64,000 bases of DNA, from positions 1-64,000 of the forward strand of contig CAMCYC010000002.1 in NCBI GenBank assembly GCA_945883795.1, in the 5' to 3' direction. Below the pieces are notes generated by a model that was given only the letters and a program-made list of their open reading frames with translations, did not search any database and was not told where the DNA came from. Made by a program: the position numbers and the translations under genes. The DNA is from Sulfurimonas crateris (GTDB taxonomy: Bacteria > Campylobacterota > Campylobacteria > Campylobacterales > Sulfurimonadaceae). Position 1 is the stretch's first letter. Every line of letters starts with the position of its first letter. This document shows positions 18,519 through 29,317 of this stretch, piece after piece.

Positions 18519-19372
18519 TACTCTCCCCAGCGTAATTTTTCTTTGAGAACCTCAAAATAATTAAACTCTTCTCTATGAATAAGTTTTGCAGTTTTTAAGG
18601 CTAATCGTATATGAACACTTTGCCCTTGTTCAAACTCATACATGTCTTGACCGTCTATAATCATTACAGCTCTATTTTTTGGCGTTCTCATCTCCACGGT
18701 AAAAGTGCTTGGAAGTACAACTGCTCTTTGGGTTAGGGAATGAGGGCAAATGGGTGTGAGTGTAAAAACATGCGTGAGTGGAAAAAGGACAGGTCCGCCT
18801 GCTGAGAGATTATATGCGGTTGAACCTGTTGGCGTAGAGACTATGACACCATCTCCATAATAAGTATTAAACGCTTTTCCATCTACTAATGTTTCTATAT
18901 TTATCATGTTTGAGATAGATGGTCGTGTCAGTACAATGTCATTAAAGGCATATATTTTCATATCTTGAGCATCTTTGTTTATCGTTGCTTCTAGCACAGA
19001 GCGTTCATCTACTCGATAATGTCCGATTGTTAAGTTTTGAACAAAAGCATCAAGCTCATCCATGCTAACATCTGCCAAAAATCCCAAAGTTCCAGCATAT
19101 ACTCCAAACACAGGAATTTCATAAGCAAAGGAGCGTCTTACAACAGAAATAAGTGTACCATCGCCACCAAGTGTTACAAGAGCATCACAAGTTTTGCATA
19201 AAAGTTCAAACTCCATCCCCATGACATTAATCATTCCAGCACTGATACTATCAATATAAACATCTATTTCATATTTTGTAAAAATCTTTTTAAGTGCAAA
19301 AAAACTCTCTTTTAATTCTGGCGTAGATGGTCGTAGAATAACCCCAACTTTTTTTATACTATTCTTTTGCAT
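18518..19372 (-). CDS. nadK: NAD kinase
   Basis: The enzyme phosphorylates NAD to NADP in the cytosol. The protein has the ATP-NAD kinase GGDGT motif (69-73, in TLGGDGTLISV), FNDIVLTR, and the glycine-rich YYGDGVIVSTPTGSTAY segment of the NAD-binding domain. From ATG 19372 the length is 284 residues, typical for the family. An upstream ATG at 19387 would add five residues. Either start overlaps the end of the RDD-family gene upstream, so the two are translationally linked. Confidence 0.93.
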   Translation of the reverse strand: MQKNSIKKVGVILRPSTPELKESFFALKKIFTKYEIDVYIDSISAGMINVMGMEFELLCKTCDALVTLGGDGTLISVVRRSFAYEIPVFGVYAGTLGFLADVSMDELDAFVQNLTIGHYRVDERSVLEATINKDAQDMKIYAFNDIVLTRPSISNMINIETLVDGKAFNTYYGDGVIVSTPTGSTAYNLSAGGPVLFPLTHVFTLTPICPHSLTQRAVVLPSTFTVEMRTPKNRAVMIIDGQDMYEFEQGQSVHIRLALKTAKLIHREEFNYFEVLKEKLRWGE

Positions 19373-19865
19373 CAGCTTCTCTTTCATAGATAACGGCAGT
19401 TCCAGCTAATAAGTCATGGAATCCTCGTTTGTCTTTTCTAAACGCAACTATTAAAAAACCTAGTAAAAAAGGTAAAAAAGATACAATATAACCGAATGAA
19501 CGGGTGATAGCTTGTTTATTGTCAATATCTTCATGTGTTTTAAAATCTACTATTTTTATATGTACAAATTTTTTTCCAGGAGTTGTGCCTTTTTGTTTTT
19601 CCCAAAAAATTACAGTAATGATTAAAACAGAAATTTCAAAAAGAAATTCCCATTTAAGTGAGGTATGCGGTTGATGTTCAAGTGCTTTGAGAGCGTTGCC
19701 ATTTAAGGCATAAGTTATATTTTGTTGATATTGTGCGAGGTCGAACCAATTGCCATCACTTAAAAAGTAGATAACAATTGCAACTGGTAAAGCTAGAAAT
19801 AAGGTATCCAGAAAAGATGCTATAAAGCGAATCCAAAACCCTGCATACTTTATTTCTTGCATCAT
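19359..19865 (-). CDS. RDD family membrane protein
   Basis: The 168-residue protein starts YAGFWIRFIASFLDTLFLA, the Arg/Asp pattern that gives the RDD family its name. It has about three transmembrane segments (near 16-35, 67-86 and 125-145) and a cytoplasmic-looking Lys-rich stretch, KQKGTTPGKKFVHIKIVD. It is an inner-membrane protein of unknown substrate; some RDD proteins elsewhere have been linked to ion transport. It begins one base after the guaB stop and overlaps nadK, so guaB-rdd-nadK is probably one transcript. Confidence 0.88.
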   Translation of the reverse strand: MMQEIKYAGFWIRFIASFLDTLFLALPVAIVIYFLSDGNWFDLAQYQQNITYALNGNALKALEHQPHTSLKWEFLFEISVLIITVIFWEKQKGTTPGKKFVHIKIVDFKTHEDIDNKQAITRSFGYIVSFLPFLLGFLIVAFRKDKRGFHDLLAGTAVIYEREADAKE

Positions 19866-21320
<1,455 letters not shown>

Positions 21321-21363
21321 TTATGCACAGTTTCTCGAATTTTTGTAGTTTAAATTTTGTTGG

Positions 21364-21369
21364 ATTATA
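21364..21369 (-). promoter_or_regulatory. Probable guaB -10 box
   Basis: TATAAT on the minus strand, about 53 bases before the guaB start codon, in the 81-base gap after ftsY. No convincing -35 is seen, as is common for Campylobacterota promoters. Confidence 0.5.
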
Positions 21370-21392
21370 GCTTTTTTGTAGTTAAATAAAGG

Positions 21393-22277
21393 TTATTTCT
21401 TTGTATCTACATCAAATATAACATCAAGCATGGCATCTATAAATTCATATTTATTAAATGGCATGAGATTTTCTGCTTTTTCTCCAGTTCCAATATAAAG
21501 GATAGGAATTTCTAATGCATACGCTATACTAAAGACACTTCCACCTTTTGCTGTTCCATCAAGTTTTGTGATGATAATTCCATCTATGCCAATCATCTCA
21601 TTAAAAGCTTGCGCTTGCGCAATGGCTGAATTTCCTTGTGTTCCATCAACTATCAAAATAGTTCGATGAGGTGCTCCTTCATGCGCTTTTTCACAAATTC
21701 GTTTTATCTTTTTTAATTCATTTGCTAAATTTGTTTGCGTATGGAGTCTTCCTGCTGTATCGATTATTACATGGTCAAAACCTCTTGATTTAGCAGAGTC
21801 AATCGTATCAAATGCTACTGCAGAGGAGTCATGCCCTTGTTTTGAAGCAACTATTGGAATATCCACTTTTTTTGCCCATAAAGTGAGTTGCTCAATCGCT
21901 GCTGCACGAAATGTATCTCCAGCTCCAAGTAACACTTTTTTGCCTTCATTTTTATATTTTGTAGCCAATTTTGCAATAGTTGTTGTTTTTCCAGCACCAT
22001 TGACACCGACGATAAGTTCAACAAAAGGAGGTGTAAATTTTGGTTCTATATAGCGCATCCATGCCATTGTCGCCAAAAGTTTTGCACGAAGTATTTCTCT
22101 TGTTACTACATCTTGATAAATTTCATTAATGATTATTTCTACCAATCGATATTCAACATCCGCTTCGAGGAGAATATTTTCTAATTCCTCCTTTGTAAAG
22201 GTTATTTTTTTTTTCGGTGCGACAGTTTTAATAGCTGCGGCAGTTTTTTCAAGAGAATCTTTTAAAAAATTGAACAT
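21393..22277 (-). CDS. ftsY: Signal recognition particle receptor FtsY
   Basis: This is the GTPase that docks SRP-ribosome complexes at the inner membrane for co-translational insertion. The 294-residue protein is the short form without the long acidic A domain. It has an N domain (about 1-85), G1 GVNGAGKTT (91-99), [12 protein letters not shown] and [10 protein letters not shown]. It follows the tlpA-like gene by 5 bases on the same strand. The ftsY-tlpA pair divergent from ygfA-rny is an arrangement known in Campylobacter. Confidence 0.96.
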   Translation of the reverse strand: MFNFLKDSLEKTAAAIKTVAPKKKITFTKEELENILLEADVEYRLVEIIINEIYQDVVTREILRAKLLATMAWMRYIEPKFTPPFVELIVGVNGAGKTTTIAKLATKYKNEGKKVLLGAGDTFRAAAIEQLTLWAKKVDIPIVASKQGHDSSAVAFDTIDSAKSRGFDHVIIDTAGRLHTQTNLANELKKIKRICEKAHEGAPHRTILIVDGTQGNSAIAQAQAFNEMIGIDGIIITKLDGTAKGGSVFSIAYALEIPILYIGTGEKAENLMPFNKYEFIDAMLDVIFDVDTKK

Positions 22278-22282
22278 ATAAA

Positions 22283-22864
22283 TTATTTACCTAAAGCTTT
22301 TTTAATATCACTCTCTACAAACTCTTCTTGCACAAGTCCAATATAATGATTTATAAGTTTTCCATCTTTATAGATTGCCATAATTGGAATAGGGTATCTA
22401 TCTCCGAGTTCTAATTTACTCACAATTGCATCAGCTAAGAGTCTATTTTTTGGAGAGTTTACAAGGATATAATTTGCTTTATAAGTTTTTTTAAACTCTT
22501 CTAATTTAGCATTTGGAATATTGTCTTCTATGTTAAGTCCAATAATGACAACATCATTTTTATATTTTTCTTGAAGTGAACTAATATGTGAAGCAGAAGC
22601 CTGACATGGCGGACACCAAGTGGCAAAAATATCAAAAATAATTACTTTTTCTTTGGCATTTTCTAAAACAAAACCATCCATCTCTTTGGTGATTTTATAG
22701 GTTGTTTTATCAAGACCAGTTAAGAGATATGTTTCAGTAGAAATCATAGCGTTTGCTTCTTGCAGATTTTTAACATCTGAATGTGAATCTGTTTTGTCTT
22801 TTGAACAAGCTTGGAATGAGACCATAACTGCGAGAAGTGTCAATAAAATTGATTTTTTGAACAT
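22283..22864 (-). CDS. tlpA: TlpA-family thioredoxin-like lipoprotein
   Basis: The 193-residue protein has a lipoprotein signal (SFQAC, lipidated Cys20) and a thioredoxin fold with the active site ATWCPPC (Cys84, Cys87). It is probably a membrane-tethered periplasmic thiol-disulfide reductase, of the kind that serves cytochrome c maturation or redox protection; the partner is unknown. It is upstream of and co-directional with ftsY. The ATG has AAGG upstream. Confidence 0.88.
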   Translation of the reverse strand: MFKKSILLTLLAVMVSFQACSKDKTDSHSDVKNLQEANAMISTETYLLTGLDKTTYKITKEMDGFVLENAKEKVIIFDIFATWCPPCQASASHISSLQEKYKNDVVIIGLNIEDNIPNAKLEEFKKTYKANYILVNSPKNRLLADAIVSKLELGDRYPIPIMAIYKDGKLINHYIGLVQEEFVESDIKKALGK

Positions 22865-22906
22865 TGTGAGAACCTTTTTAGTATTTTTTGAGTAAAATAA
22901 TTTGCC

Positions 22907-22912
22907 TATAAT
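22907..22912 (+). promoter_or_regulatory. Probable -10 box for ygfA-rny
   Basis: TATAAT in the 67-base divergent gap between tlpA and ygfA, 20 bases before the ATG at 22932. No clear -35 is visible. Confidence 0.5.
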
Positions 22913-22931
22913 TCTACCATAAAGACTTTAC

Positions 22932-23492
22932 ATGCCTCTTACAAAAATCACATTTAGAAAAAAATGTTTACAAAAAATGAAAAGTTATTCTGTTCATAAT
23001 AAGTTTTATAAAGATTCACTTTTAAATTTGAAGCTTTTAAAAGAATTGAAAAGTTATAAACGAAAAAAAATACTCTTTTATTACCCATTGCCTTTTGAAG
23101 CAAATATTCTAAAATCTCTGAAAATCATAAGAAAAAAATGTGATATTTTTGTACCATTTATGGAAGGAGAAAGCTTTAAAATGGTACCATTTAGGTTACC
23201 GCTAAGACAAAATCAATTTGGTATTTTTGAGGCGGGGAACACATTCAAAAAAATAAACAATATTGATATAGCGGTAGTGCCTGCGGTTGGAGTGGACATA
23301 AATTTGCAAAGAGTTGGTTTTGGAAAGGGAATGTATGATCGTTTCTTTGCAAAATTACAAAAGAAGCCATACACTATTTTTATTCAACCAGAGTTTTGTT
23401 ATATCAACAAATCTATATGTGATTCGTATGATGTTTCATGTGATTTGTTACTCACACCAAAAGTACAGTTAATCAAAAAAAGAGGATTATAG
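22932..23492 (+). CDS. ygfA: 5-formyltetrahydrofolate cyclo-ligase
   Basis: The enzyme converts 5-formyl-THF to 5,10-methenyl-THF with ATP in the cytosol. The 186-residue protein starts KITFRKKCLQKM and contains FYYPLPFEANI. It ends with the family signature VGVDINLQRVGFGKGMYDRF. Its stop is directly followed by the start of rny, so the two form an operon. The ATG lacks an obvious ribosome site, but no better start is available. Confidence 0.9.
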   Translation: MPLTKITFRKKCLQKMKSYSVHNKFYKDSLLNLKLLKELKSYKRKKILFYYPLPFEANILKSLKIIRKKCDIFVPFMEGESFKMVPFRLPLRQNQFGIFEAGNTFKKINNIDIAVVPAVGVDINLQRVGFGKGMYDRFFAKLQKKPYTIFIQPEFCYINKSICDSYDVSCDLLLTPKVQLIKKRGL

Positions 23493-25061
23493 ATGTTAAA
23501 TGACATTCTGCAAGGTGGTAGTGTTGCTATCCTGAGTGGTCTTATCGGATTTCTCATCTCTAAAAAAATCACAAGTGCTAATTTTGATGTTTACATTGAC
23601 CAAGCAAGAGCAAAAGCGGGTGCTATTGAAAATGAAGCGCAAATACTTTTGCAAAAATCAAGTTTAAAATCTCAAGAGATTGAACTAGAAGCGATGAAAC
23701 AGTACGAAAGTGCAAAAGACAGAGCTAAAAGCGACCTTGAAAAACGAGAAAATGATGTAACACGAAAAGAGCAAAGTTTTGACAAATATAGACAAAGTGA
23801 AGAAAAACGACTTCATGATGAACTTATTGTTGTAAATGCAAAAAGAGTTGATTTAGAAAGACATGAAAAATCGTTAGATTTACTAAAAAGTAAATATGAA
23901 GAAAAAATAAATGAGGCGTTTCATACTATAGAACATAGTGCTGGAATGACGAAAGATGAAGCCCAAGCTGTTTTACTTGAAAAAGTGGAAGAGAAATCTC
24001 GTGCAGAAATTGCCCATATTGTAAGGCGTTATGAAAACGAAGCTAGACAAGAAGGTAAAAGGAAAGCTGATTATATTTTAGCTCAGGCGACTAGTCGTTT
24101 TGCTGGTGAGTTTGCTGCTGAGAGACTTACGAATTTAGTTTATCTTGATAATGATGAGCTAAAAGGGCGTATTATTGGAAAAGAGGGACGAAATATTAAA
24201 GCACTTGAAACACTTTTGGGTGTTGATATTATTATTGACGAAACTCCAAATGCAATTTTAGTGAGTAGTTTCAATCTTTTTCGTCGTGCTATAGCAACCA
24301 AAACACTTCAGTTACTTATTGCCGATGGTAGGATACAACCTGCAAGAATTGAAGAAATTTTTGAAAAAGTATCACAAGAGTTTGAAGTTTCTATTTTAAA
24401 TGAAGGTGAAGAGATTATTGCTGATTTGGATATTGGTGTGATGCATCCAGACCTTGTCAGATTAATAGGAAGACTTCGTTATAGAGCTAGTTATGGGCAA
24501 AATGCTTTGGCACATACGCTTGAAGTTGCACATCTTGCAGGGATTATGGCAGCTGAGATGGGTGGAGATTCAAGACTTGCAAAAAGAGCTGGACTTCTTC
24601 ATGACATTGGTAAATCATTGACACATGATGTTGAGGGTAACCATGTAGATTTAGGCGCTCTTATTTGTAATCGTCATAATGAAAGTAGTGTTGTTATTAA
24701 TGCAATTTATGCACATCATGGGCAACAAGAGATAGAATCTATCGAATGTGGTGCAGTTTGTGCAGCAGATGCACTCTCAGCAGCAAGACCAGGTGCAAGA
24801 AGAGAAGTTCTTGAGAGTTTCTTAAAAAGAGTGACAGAGATTGAGGAGATAGCTTCTCTTCATATAGGTGTCAAACAAGCGTATGCTATTAATGCAGGGC
24901 GAGAAATTAGAGTGATTGTAAATGCTACTTTAGTGAATGATGACGAGTCTATTTTGTTAGCAAAAGAGATAGCAAGAGAGATAGAAGAAAGGGTTCAATA
25001 TCCTGGTGAAATCAAAGTCAATGTTATTCGAGAGAGTAGAGCTATTGAGTTTGCTAAGTAG
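23493..25061 (+). CDS. rny: Ribonuclease Y
   Basis: Membrane-anchored endoribonuclease that initiates mRNA decay. The 522-residue protein has an N-terminal transmembrane segment (about 8-24), a long charged coiled coil (30-175), a KH domain with GRIIGKEGRNIKALE (around 225-240), and an HD domain with LLHDIGK and the neighbouring conserved His residues. Its length matches the family. It directly abuts ygfA and is followed by a hairpin shared with the convergent gene. Confidence 0.97.
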   Translation: MLNDILQGGSVAILSGLIGFLISKKITSANFDVYIDQARAKAGAIENEAQILLQKSSLKSQEIELEAMKQYESAKDRAKSDLEKRENDVTRKEQSFDKYRQSEEKRLHDELIVVNAKRVDLERHEKSLDLLKSKYEEKINEAFHTIEHSAGMTKDEAQAVLLEKVEEKSRAEIAHIVRRYENEARQEGKRKADYILAQATSRFAGEFAAERLTNLVYLDNDELKGRIIGKEGRNIKALETLLGVDIIIDETPNAILVSSFNLFRRAIATKTLQLLIADGRIQPARIEEIFEKVSQEFEVSILNEGEEIIADLDIGVMHPDLVRLIGRLRYRASYGQNALAHTLEVAHLAGIMAAEMGGDSRLAKRAGLLHDIGKSLTHDVEGNHVDLGALICNRHNESSVVINAIYAHHGQQEIESIECGAVCAADALSAARPGARREVLESFLKRVTEIEEIASLHIGVKQAYAINAGREIRVIVNATLVNDDESILLAKEIAREIEERVQYPGEIKVNVIRESRAIEFAK

Positions 25062-25065
25062 TTAA

Positions 25066-25103
25066 AATAATTTCTACACGCAGTGATGCATGTAGAAATT
25101 ATT
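25066..25103. terminator. Shared terminator hairpin between rny and the DUF3365 gene
   Basis: A perfect 13-bp stem AATAATTTCTACA with its complement around a 12-base loop lies between convergent genes. Its right arm covers the stop codon of the minus-strand gene. The stem is AT-rich and without a long T-run, so strength is uncertain. Confidence 0.6.
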
Positions 25104-25671
25104 GGTGTTGTATCGTTACGACAATCGCTCCTCGTACATCATTCATTTTATATCCAATCGCTTTATCTTGTGGATAAGTTTCATTTATCTCTTTTGTGAG
25201 TTGTGTATTATTTGATATATCCCCATGACACTTCAGGCATACAGGTTTATCTATTATAAGTGGCGTATAGTATTTGTAGCTATTGCTATTAAAATCTTTG
25301 AGTATGTATTGTGGTAATTTTTCATTTTTTTGAGTAAGTTCATCAAAAGATTGAAGCACTTCTTTTTCATCTTCTGTGGCTTGATTTGCTGGATTTCTAG
25401 ATTTTAAACTTACCCTTTTGACCTCTACGCCTTTTGGAAGCTCTGAATTTACTTTTTGTGTGAGTGGATACGCTTGAGTTGTACAAAAATTGAGTGCATC
25501 CATGACACCACCTTTTTCTATATGTGCTTTCATATTTTGTCCAAGTGTTTTAAGAAGTGATGCTGAAGCCTTATTACCAGTTTCTATTGCTTTTTCTTCA
25601 TGATTTGTAGGTGTTGCAAGTAATAAAGCAGCACCTAAACTCATAATTGTTATTGATTGTAATAGTTTCAT
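25099..25671 (-). CDS. DUF3365 (Tll0287-like) periplasmic haem-binding protein
   Basis: The 190-residue protein has a signal peptide (1-20). One c-type haem motif, CLKCH (145-149), sits in a DKPVCLKCHGDI context, and the protein ends GAIVVTIQHQ. This is the pattern of DUF3365-family proteins, thought to be haem sensors or redox proteins. It is predicted to be periplasmic with covalently bound haem. The substrate or signal is unknown. A TATAAT box lies 27 bases upstream, suggesting its own promoter. Confidence 0.82.
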   Translation of the reverse strand: MKLLQSITIMSLGAALLLATPTNHEEKAIETGNKASASLLKTLGQNMKAHIEKGGVMDALNFCTTQAYPLTQKVNSELPKGVEVKRVSLKSRNPANQATEDEKEVLQSFDELTQKNEKLPQYILKDFNSNSYKYYTPLIIDKPVCLKCHGDISNNTQLTKEINETYPQDKAIGYKMNDVRGAIVVTIQHQ

Positions 25672-25697
25672 TTTTTCTCCAAAGTTTTATTTTGATG

Positions 25698-25703
25698 ATT
25701 ATA
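25698..25703 (-). promoter_or_regulatory. Probable -10 box for the DUF3365 gene
   Basis: TATAAT on the minus strand in the 54-base gap after the cation-efflux gene, 27 bases before the start codon. Confidence 0.45.
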
Positions 25704-25725
25704 TTATCTAAATAAATAATTTAAC

Positions 25726-26619
25726 CTAATAAATATCTTCTATTTCGTTTATTTCAGAATCATCATACGGGTCCATATGAATCAGAATATGCACTCTTTT
25801 ATCCTTAAATATCGTTCTTATTTTCGCTTCAATTCTATCAGAAATAAGGTGTGCATCATACAAAGAGATACTTACATTAAAGACAGCATGGACTGAGATA
25901 AATATATGTGAACCTGCTTCTCTGGTTTTTAAATCATGGTAAGTAGTGATAGCTGATTCTTTTTCAATAATCACTATTATTTGTTCTATATCTTCAGCGG
26001 GAATTGCAGCGTCCAAGAGCATTAAAATTCCTTCTTTAATAATAGGTATCGCTGAATAAATCATATAAAGTGCTAGTATTATCCCTAAAACTGGGTCTAT
26101 TAATTGTTCCCCTGTCACCGAAATAAGTCCAAGTGCAAGTAAAACTGCACCATTTGAAAAAAGGTCTGTTTGATAATGAAGTGCATCTGCACGAATAACC
26201 ATATTTTTTGTTTTTTTAGAAACATATTTTAAAAAAGCAACTAGAAATGAGGTGATAACAAAAGAAGCTACCATGACCCAAACACTCTCAAGAAGATGTT
26301 CTGTAGGTCTATTGTGTGTCATTTTTAAAAGTGCTTCATAGAGTACAAATAGAGCAGAGATTGATATTACAGCACCCTCTATTACAGCCGCAAGAGGTTC
26401 TATTTTACTGCGTCCAAAGTGAAATTTATCATCAGGGTCTTTTTCAGTATTATGGAGTGCAAAATAATTAAACAAAGATACAGTTAAATCCAAAAAAGAA
26501 TCTATAGCAGAGGCGAGAACAGCGATAGAACCACTCAAAATTCCTACGCTCATTTTCATAATCACAAGTACAGCAGCAACCGATGTAGACACCACAGTCG
26601 CTTTTTTTTCTAATCGCAT
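25726..26619 (-). CDS. Cation diffusion facilitator (FieF-like)
   Basis: This is a six-helix inner-membrane cation/proton antiporter that exports divalent metals. Metal-site residues match the FieF pattern: Asp and Asp four apart in SAIDSFLD, and His/Asp in DALHYQTDL, i.e. [15 protein letters not shown] is a family motif, and a cytoplasmic C-terminal domain follows from about residue 205. The ATG at 26619 is chosen (297 residues) because TTGGAG lies six bases upstream; an in-frame TTG at 26631 has no such site. The metal (Fe, Zn or other) cannot be told from sequence. Confidence 0.9.
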   Translation of the reverse strand: MRLEKKATVVSTSVAAVLVIMKMSVGILSGSIAVLASAIDSFLDLTVSLFNYFALHNTEKDPDDKFHFGRSKIEPLAAVIEGAVISISALFVLYEALLKMTHNRPTEHLLESVWVMVASFVITSFLVAFLKYVSKKTKNMVIRADALHYQTDLFSNGAVLLALGLISVTGEQLIDPVLGIILALYMIYSAIPIIKEGILMLLDAAIPAEDIEQIIVIIEKESAITTYHDLKTREAGSHIFISVHAVFNVSISLYDAHLISDRIEAKIRTIFKDKRVHILIHMDPYDDSEINEIEDIY

Positions 26620-26651
26620 ATTGTTCTCCAAGTTATATATTTAGGTACAAT

Positions 26652-26657
26652 TATAAT
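26652..26657 (+). promoter_or_regulatory. Probable -10 box for cmoB
   Basis: TATAAT in the divergent gap between the cation exporter and cmoB, 25 bases before the cmoB ATG. Confidence 0.45.
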
Positions 26658-26682
26658 AAACTTTAGGTGTGTAAACTATAAA

Positions 26683-27576
26683 ATGAATTTAGAAATAATA
26701 CGACAAGAGCGACAAAAATGGATGGATTGGAAAAATATAGCACCTCTAAGAGAACTACTTTTAAGAGTTCAAGAAGGTAATTGGGATATAAATCTTGGTG
26801 ATACTGTGACAATAAATGGAGCATATGAAAATTTAGAAGATTTAAAAGCGGTTGCTAAATTTATGATGCCATGGAGAAAAGGTCCATTTGAACTTTTTGG
26901 TATTTTTATAGATAGCGAATGGAAAAGTAATCTTAAATATAATCTTTTACGACCTCATTTTAATTTAAAAGATAAAAAAGTGGTCGATATAGGGTGTAAC
27001 AACGGTTATTATTTGTTTAGAATGCAAGAAGATGCTCCAAAAATGTTGGTTGGTTTTGACCCATCACCACTTTTTAAAACACAGTTTGATTTTATCAATC
27101 ATTTTGTAAAAAGTGATATTAAATATGAACTTTTAGGCGTTGAGCATATAGAATTTTATGAAGAGAAGTTTGATACAATTTTTTGTTTAGGTGTACTCTA
27201 TCATAGAAGTGACCCCGTTGGGATGTTAAAATCACTTTATCGAGGATTAGAAAATCAAGGGGAAGTTATTTTAGATACTTTTTATATAGAGGGCGAAGAT
27301 GAGATTTGTTTATCTCCCAAAACTTCTTATTCTAAAATACCAAATGTTTATTTTGTACCAACTATATCAGCTTTAAAAAATTGGTGTTTACGAGCTGGAT
27401 TTGATAGATTTGAAGTTTTAGAAACTTCAATTACAACGCCAAATGAACAGAGAAAAACTGATTGGATAGACGGGCAGTCTTTGGAAGATTTCTTAGACCC
27501 AACAGATGAGAGTAAAACAATTGAAGGTTATCCTGCACCAAAAAGAGTATATGTAAAATTAATAAAGGATAAATAA
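26683..27576 (+). CDS. cmoB: tRNA U34 carboxymethyltransferase
   Basis: CmoB uses carboxy-SAM to make 5-carboxymethoxyuridine at the wobble position of tRNAs. The 297-residue protein carries the family signature regions [26 protein letters not shown] and [12 protein letters not shown]. The nucleotide-binding loop is [15 protein letters not shown], followed by FCLGVLYHR. It is slightly shorter than the enterobacterial protein. The partner CmoA is not adjacent. Its stop overlaps the start of the next gene by one base. Confidence 0.95.
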   Translation: MNLEIIRQERQKWMDWKNIAPLRELLLRVQEGNWDINLGDTVTINGAYENLEDLKAVAKFMMPWRKGPFELFGIFIDSEWKSNLKYNLLRPHFNLKDKKVVDIGCNNGYYLFRMQEDAPKMLVGFDPSPLFKTQFDFINHFVKSDIKYELLGVEHIEFYEEKFDTIFCLGVLYHRSDPVGMLKSLYRGLENQGEVILDTFYIEGEDEICLSPKTSYSKIPNVYFVPTISALKNWCLRAGFDRFEVLETSITTPNEQRKTDWIDGQSLEDFLDPTDESKTIEGYPAPKRVYVKLIKDK

Positions 27577-28064
27577 TGGAAATATTAAATGATGATGACT
27601 ATTTAGATCAAGATTTAGAAGCATATAAAAATGGAAAAGAATCTGTTGATTTAAAAACACATGAAGAGATTAATCATAGCTTATGTGGATATATAGAACG
27701 ACTTGATGAGGGTTATGTTGAAGTAAGGCTTGAAACAACTGAAAATATGATTGTTGATAAAATGGGTTTGATTCATAGCGGATTTGTTTTTAGTGCTGCT
27801 GATTACGCTGCCATGCTTGCTATAAATGAAAAAAATGTTGTTTTAGTTGGTTCTGATTCACAGTTTTTAGTTCCTGTAAAAGTTTATGATGAAATAATTT
27901 TTAAAGCAAAAGTAAGGCATAAAGAGGGAAGAAAACGAAATGTTCATGTTGAAGGTTTTGTCCTTGAGATAAAAGTTTTTGAAGGTGAATTCAAAACAGT
28001 TATCACAGATAGACATATCTTAAAAATGAAACTTATTGATATGGACAGTATATCAAAAAAATAA
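27576..28064 (+). CDS. Hotdog-fold thioesterase-like protein
   Basis: The 162-residue protein has the segment GLIHSGFVFSAADYAAMLAIN, the central helix of hotdog-fold thioesterases, followed by beta strands (VGSDSQFLVPVKVYDEIIFKA). This suggests an acyl-CoA or other thioester hydrolase, or a non-catalytic relative; substrate unknown. Its ATG overlaps the cmoB stop, so it is translationally coupled, though a functional link to tRNA modification is unproven. The 3' end is only 9 bases from the convergent methyltransferase gene. Confidence 0.75.
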   Translation: MEILNDDDYLDQDLEAYKNGKESVDLKTHEEINHSLCGYIERLDEGYVEVRLETTENMIVDKMGLIHSGFVFSAADYAAMLAINEKNVVLVGSDSQFLVPVKVYDEIIFKAKVRHKEGRKRNVHVEGFVLEIKVFEGEFKTVITDRHILKMKLIDMDSISKK

Positions 28065-28073
28065 ATCCCACTT

Positions 28074-28673
28074 CTATTTCATAGCAGTAAGCAAAAAGAT
28101 TCCAAAATCTTTTTGTGGTTTGTTTATCGTATTTATATTTTTGAATTGCACCTCTTTAAAACCTGCTTCTCTTACGATAGTACATAAAGCCATTTCATCA
28201 AAGCCAAAATGGAAGACATCATGATTTTCTGAGTGAAAAGTTCCATCTTCAATTTCTAAATCTGCAATTGCTATAAATCCATTATCATTTGTGTTTTTAT
28301 AAATCGTTTGAAAAAAAGCTTTTAAATCTTCTACATGATGAAGTGTCATAGAGCTTATAATTCCATCAAAAGTTTTATCAAGAGGTTCTTTGATAATATC
28401 TTGACAAAAAGATTCAATACTTATCTCTGAAGTGTTTTTTTCTTGAAGTTTTTCAAGCATGGCTTTGGAAGTATCAATACCATAAACCTTTTTTGTATGT
28501 TGTGCTATCTCAAATCCCAAAAGACCAGTTCCGACACCAAAGTCCATAATTTCCATCTCTTTAGTGAGATTAATTGTATTTAAAATAGCATTTGCTATTT
28601 TTTTTGCACCATCAACTCGAATAGAACCTTCATCCCAAGTATCTGCTTTATGCCCAAAAGTATCTTGTTGCAT
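28074..28673 (-). CDS. Class I SAM-dependent methyltransferase
   Basis: The 199-residue protein has motif I MDFGVGTGLLGFEIA, the acidic loop YGIDTSKAML, and a post-motif SMTLHHVEDL, all typical of the Methyltransf_11/25 folds. Cytosolic; substrate cannot be assigned. AAGGAG lies just before the ATG. It follows the MBL-fold hydrolase gene by 10 bases on the same strand, so the two likely form a two-gene unit. Confidence 0.8.
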   Translation of the reverse strand: MQQDTFGHKADTWDEGSIRVDGAKKIANAILNTINLTKEMEIMDFGVGTGLLGFEIAQHTKKVYGIDTSKAMLEKLQEKNTSEISIESFCQDIIKEPLDKTFDGIISSMTLHHVEDLKAFFQTIYKNTNDNGFIAIADLEIEDGTFHSENHDVFHFGFDEMALCTIVREAGFKEVQFKNINTINKPQKDFGIFLLTAMK

Positions 28674-28683
28674 TTTTTTCTCC

Positions 28684-29277
28684 TTATATGTTTTTTAACC
28701 AATAATCTGTATAGCGTTGCTCTTGTTGGATAGTTGTTGGTTCGCCATGACCTGGATAAACTGTTTTGTCATAATCTATCTCTTTAAATTTAAGAAGTGA
28801 TTTTTTCATATCATCTGCACTTGAATAAGGGAAATCCCATCTACCAATAGAGCTTTTAAATATAAAATCGCCACTAAACATGGCATCTTCTATTTCTATA
28901 GTAGAACATCCTGGACAATGTCCTGGAAAATGACGAAATTTTACCTTCACACCTTCTATTTCAAACTCCTTATCACCATCGACTTCTATATCTGGAGTTG
29001 ATGGTGGCAAGTTTGGCATCCAACCACTATCTTGCAAGAGCATGACATCCTCTTTTGGAGTATAAAGAGGGATGTTGAATTTTTTTTGTAATTCATCATT
29101 CGACCAGACATGGTCAAAATGTCCATGTGTATTTAAAATAGCTACAGGATTTGTAACATTTTTTAAAACCCAAGGGGTCGCACCCATGCCAGGGTCTATG
29201 ATAAAATCTTTTCCATTCACTGTTGCAATATAGCAGTTTGTTTGGTAATCACCCATAGGCTGAACTTTTATATCCAA
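28684..29277 (-). CDS. MBL-fold metallo-hydrolase (glyoxalase II-like)
   Basis: The 197-residue protein has the metal-binding THGHFDHVWS motif, a second His in HFPGHCPGCS, FSGDFIFKSSIGRWDFP and a C-terminal YPGHGEPTT. This is the layout of small glyoxalase-II-like hydrolases; the true substrate is unknown. The start is a TTG at 29277 with AAGGGAT upstream. Using the internal ATG (29256) would remove the first beta strand. The gene is divergent from the DUF455 gene with a 40-base gap. Confidence 0.82.
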   Translation of the reverse strand: MDIKVQPMGDYQTNCYIATVNGKDFIIDPGMGATPWVLKNVTNPVAILNTHGHFDHVWSNDELQKKFNIPLYTPKEDVMLLQDSGWMPNLPPSTPDIEVDGDKEFEIEGVKVKFRHFPGHCPGCSTIEIEDAMFSGDFIFKSSIGRWDFPYSSADDMKKSLLKFKEIDYDKTVYPGHGEPTTIQQEQRYTDYWLKNI

Positions 29278-29317
29278 TTTTATCCCTTTTTTAGTGTGAT
29301 TATATCATTATACGCTT

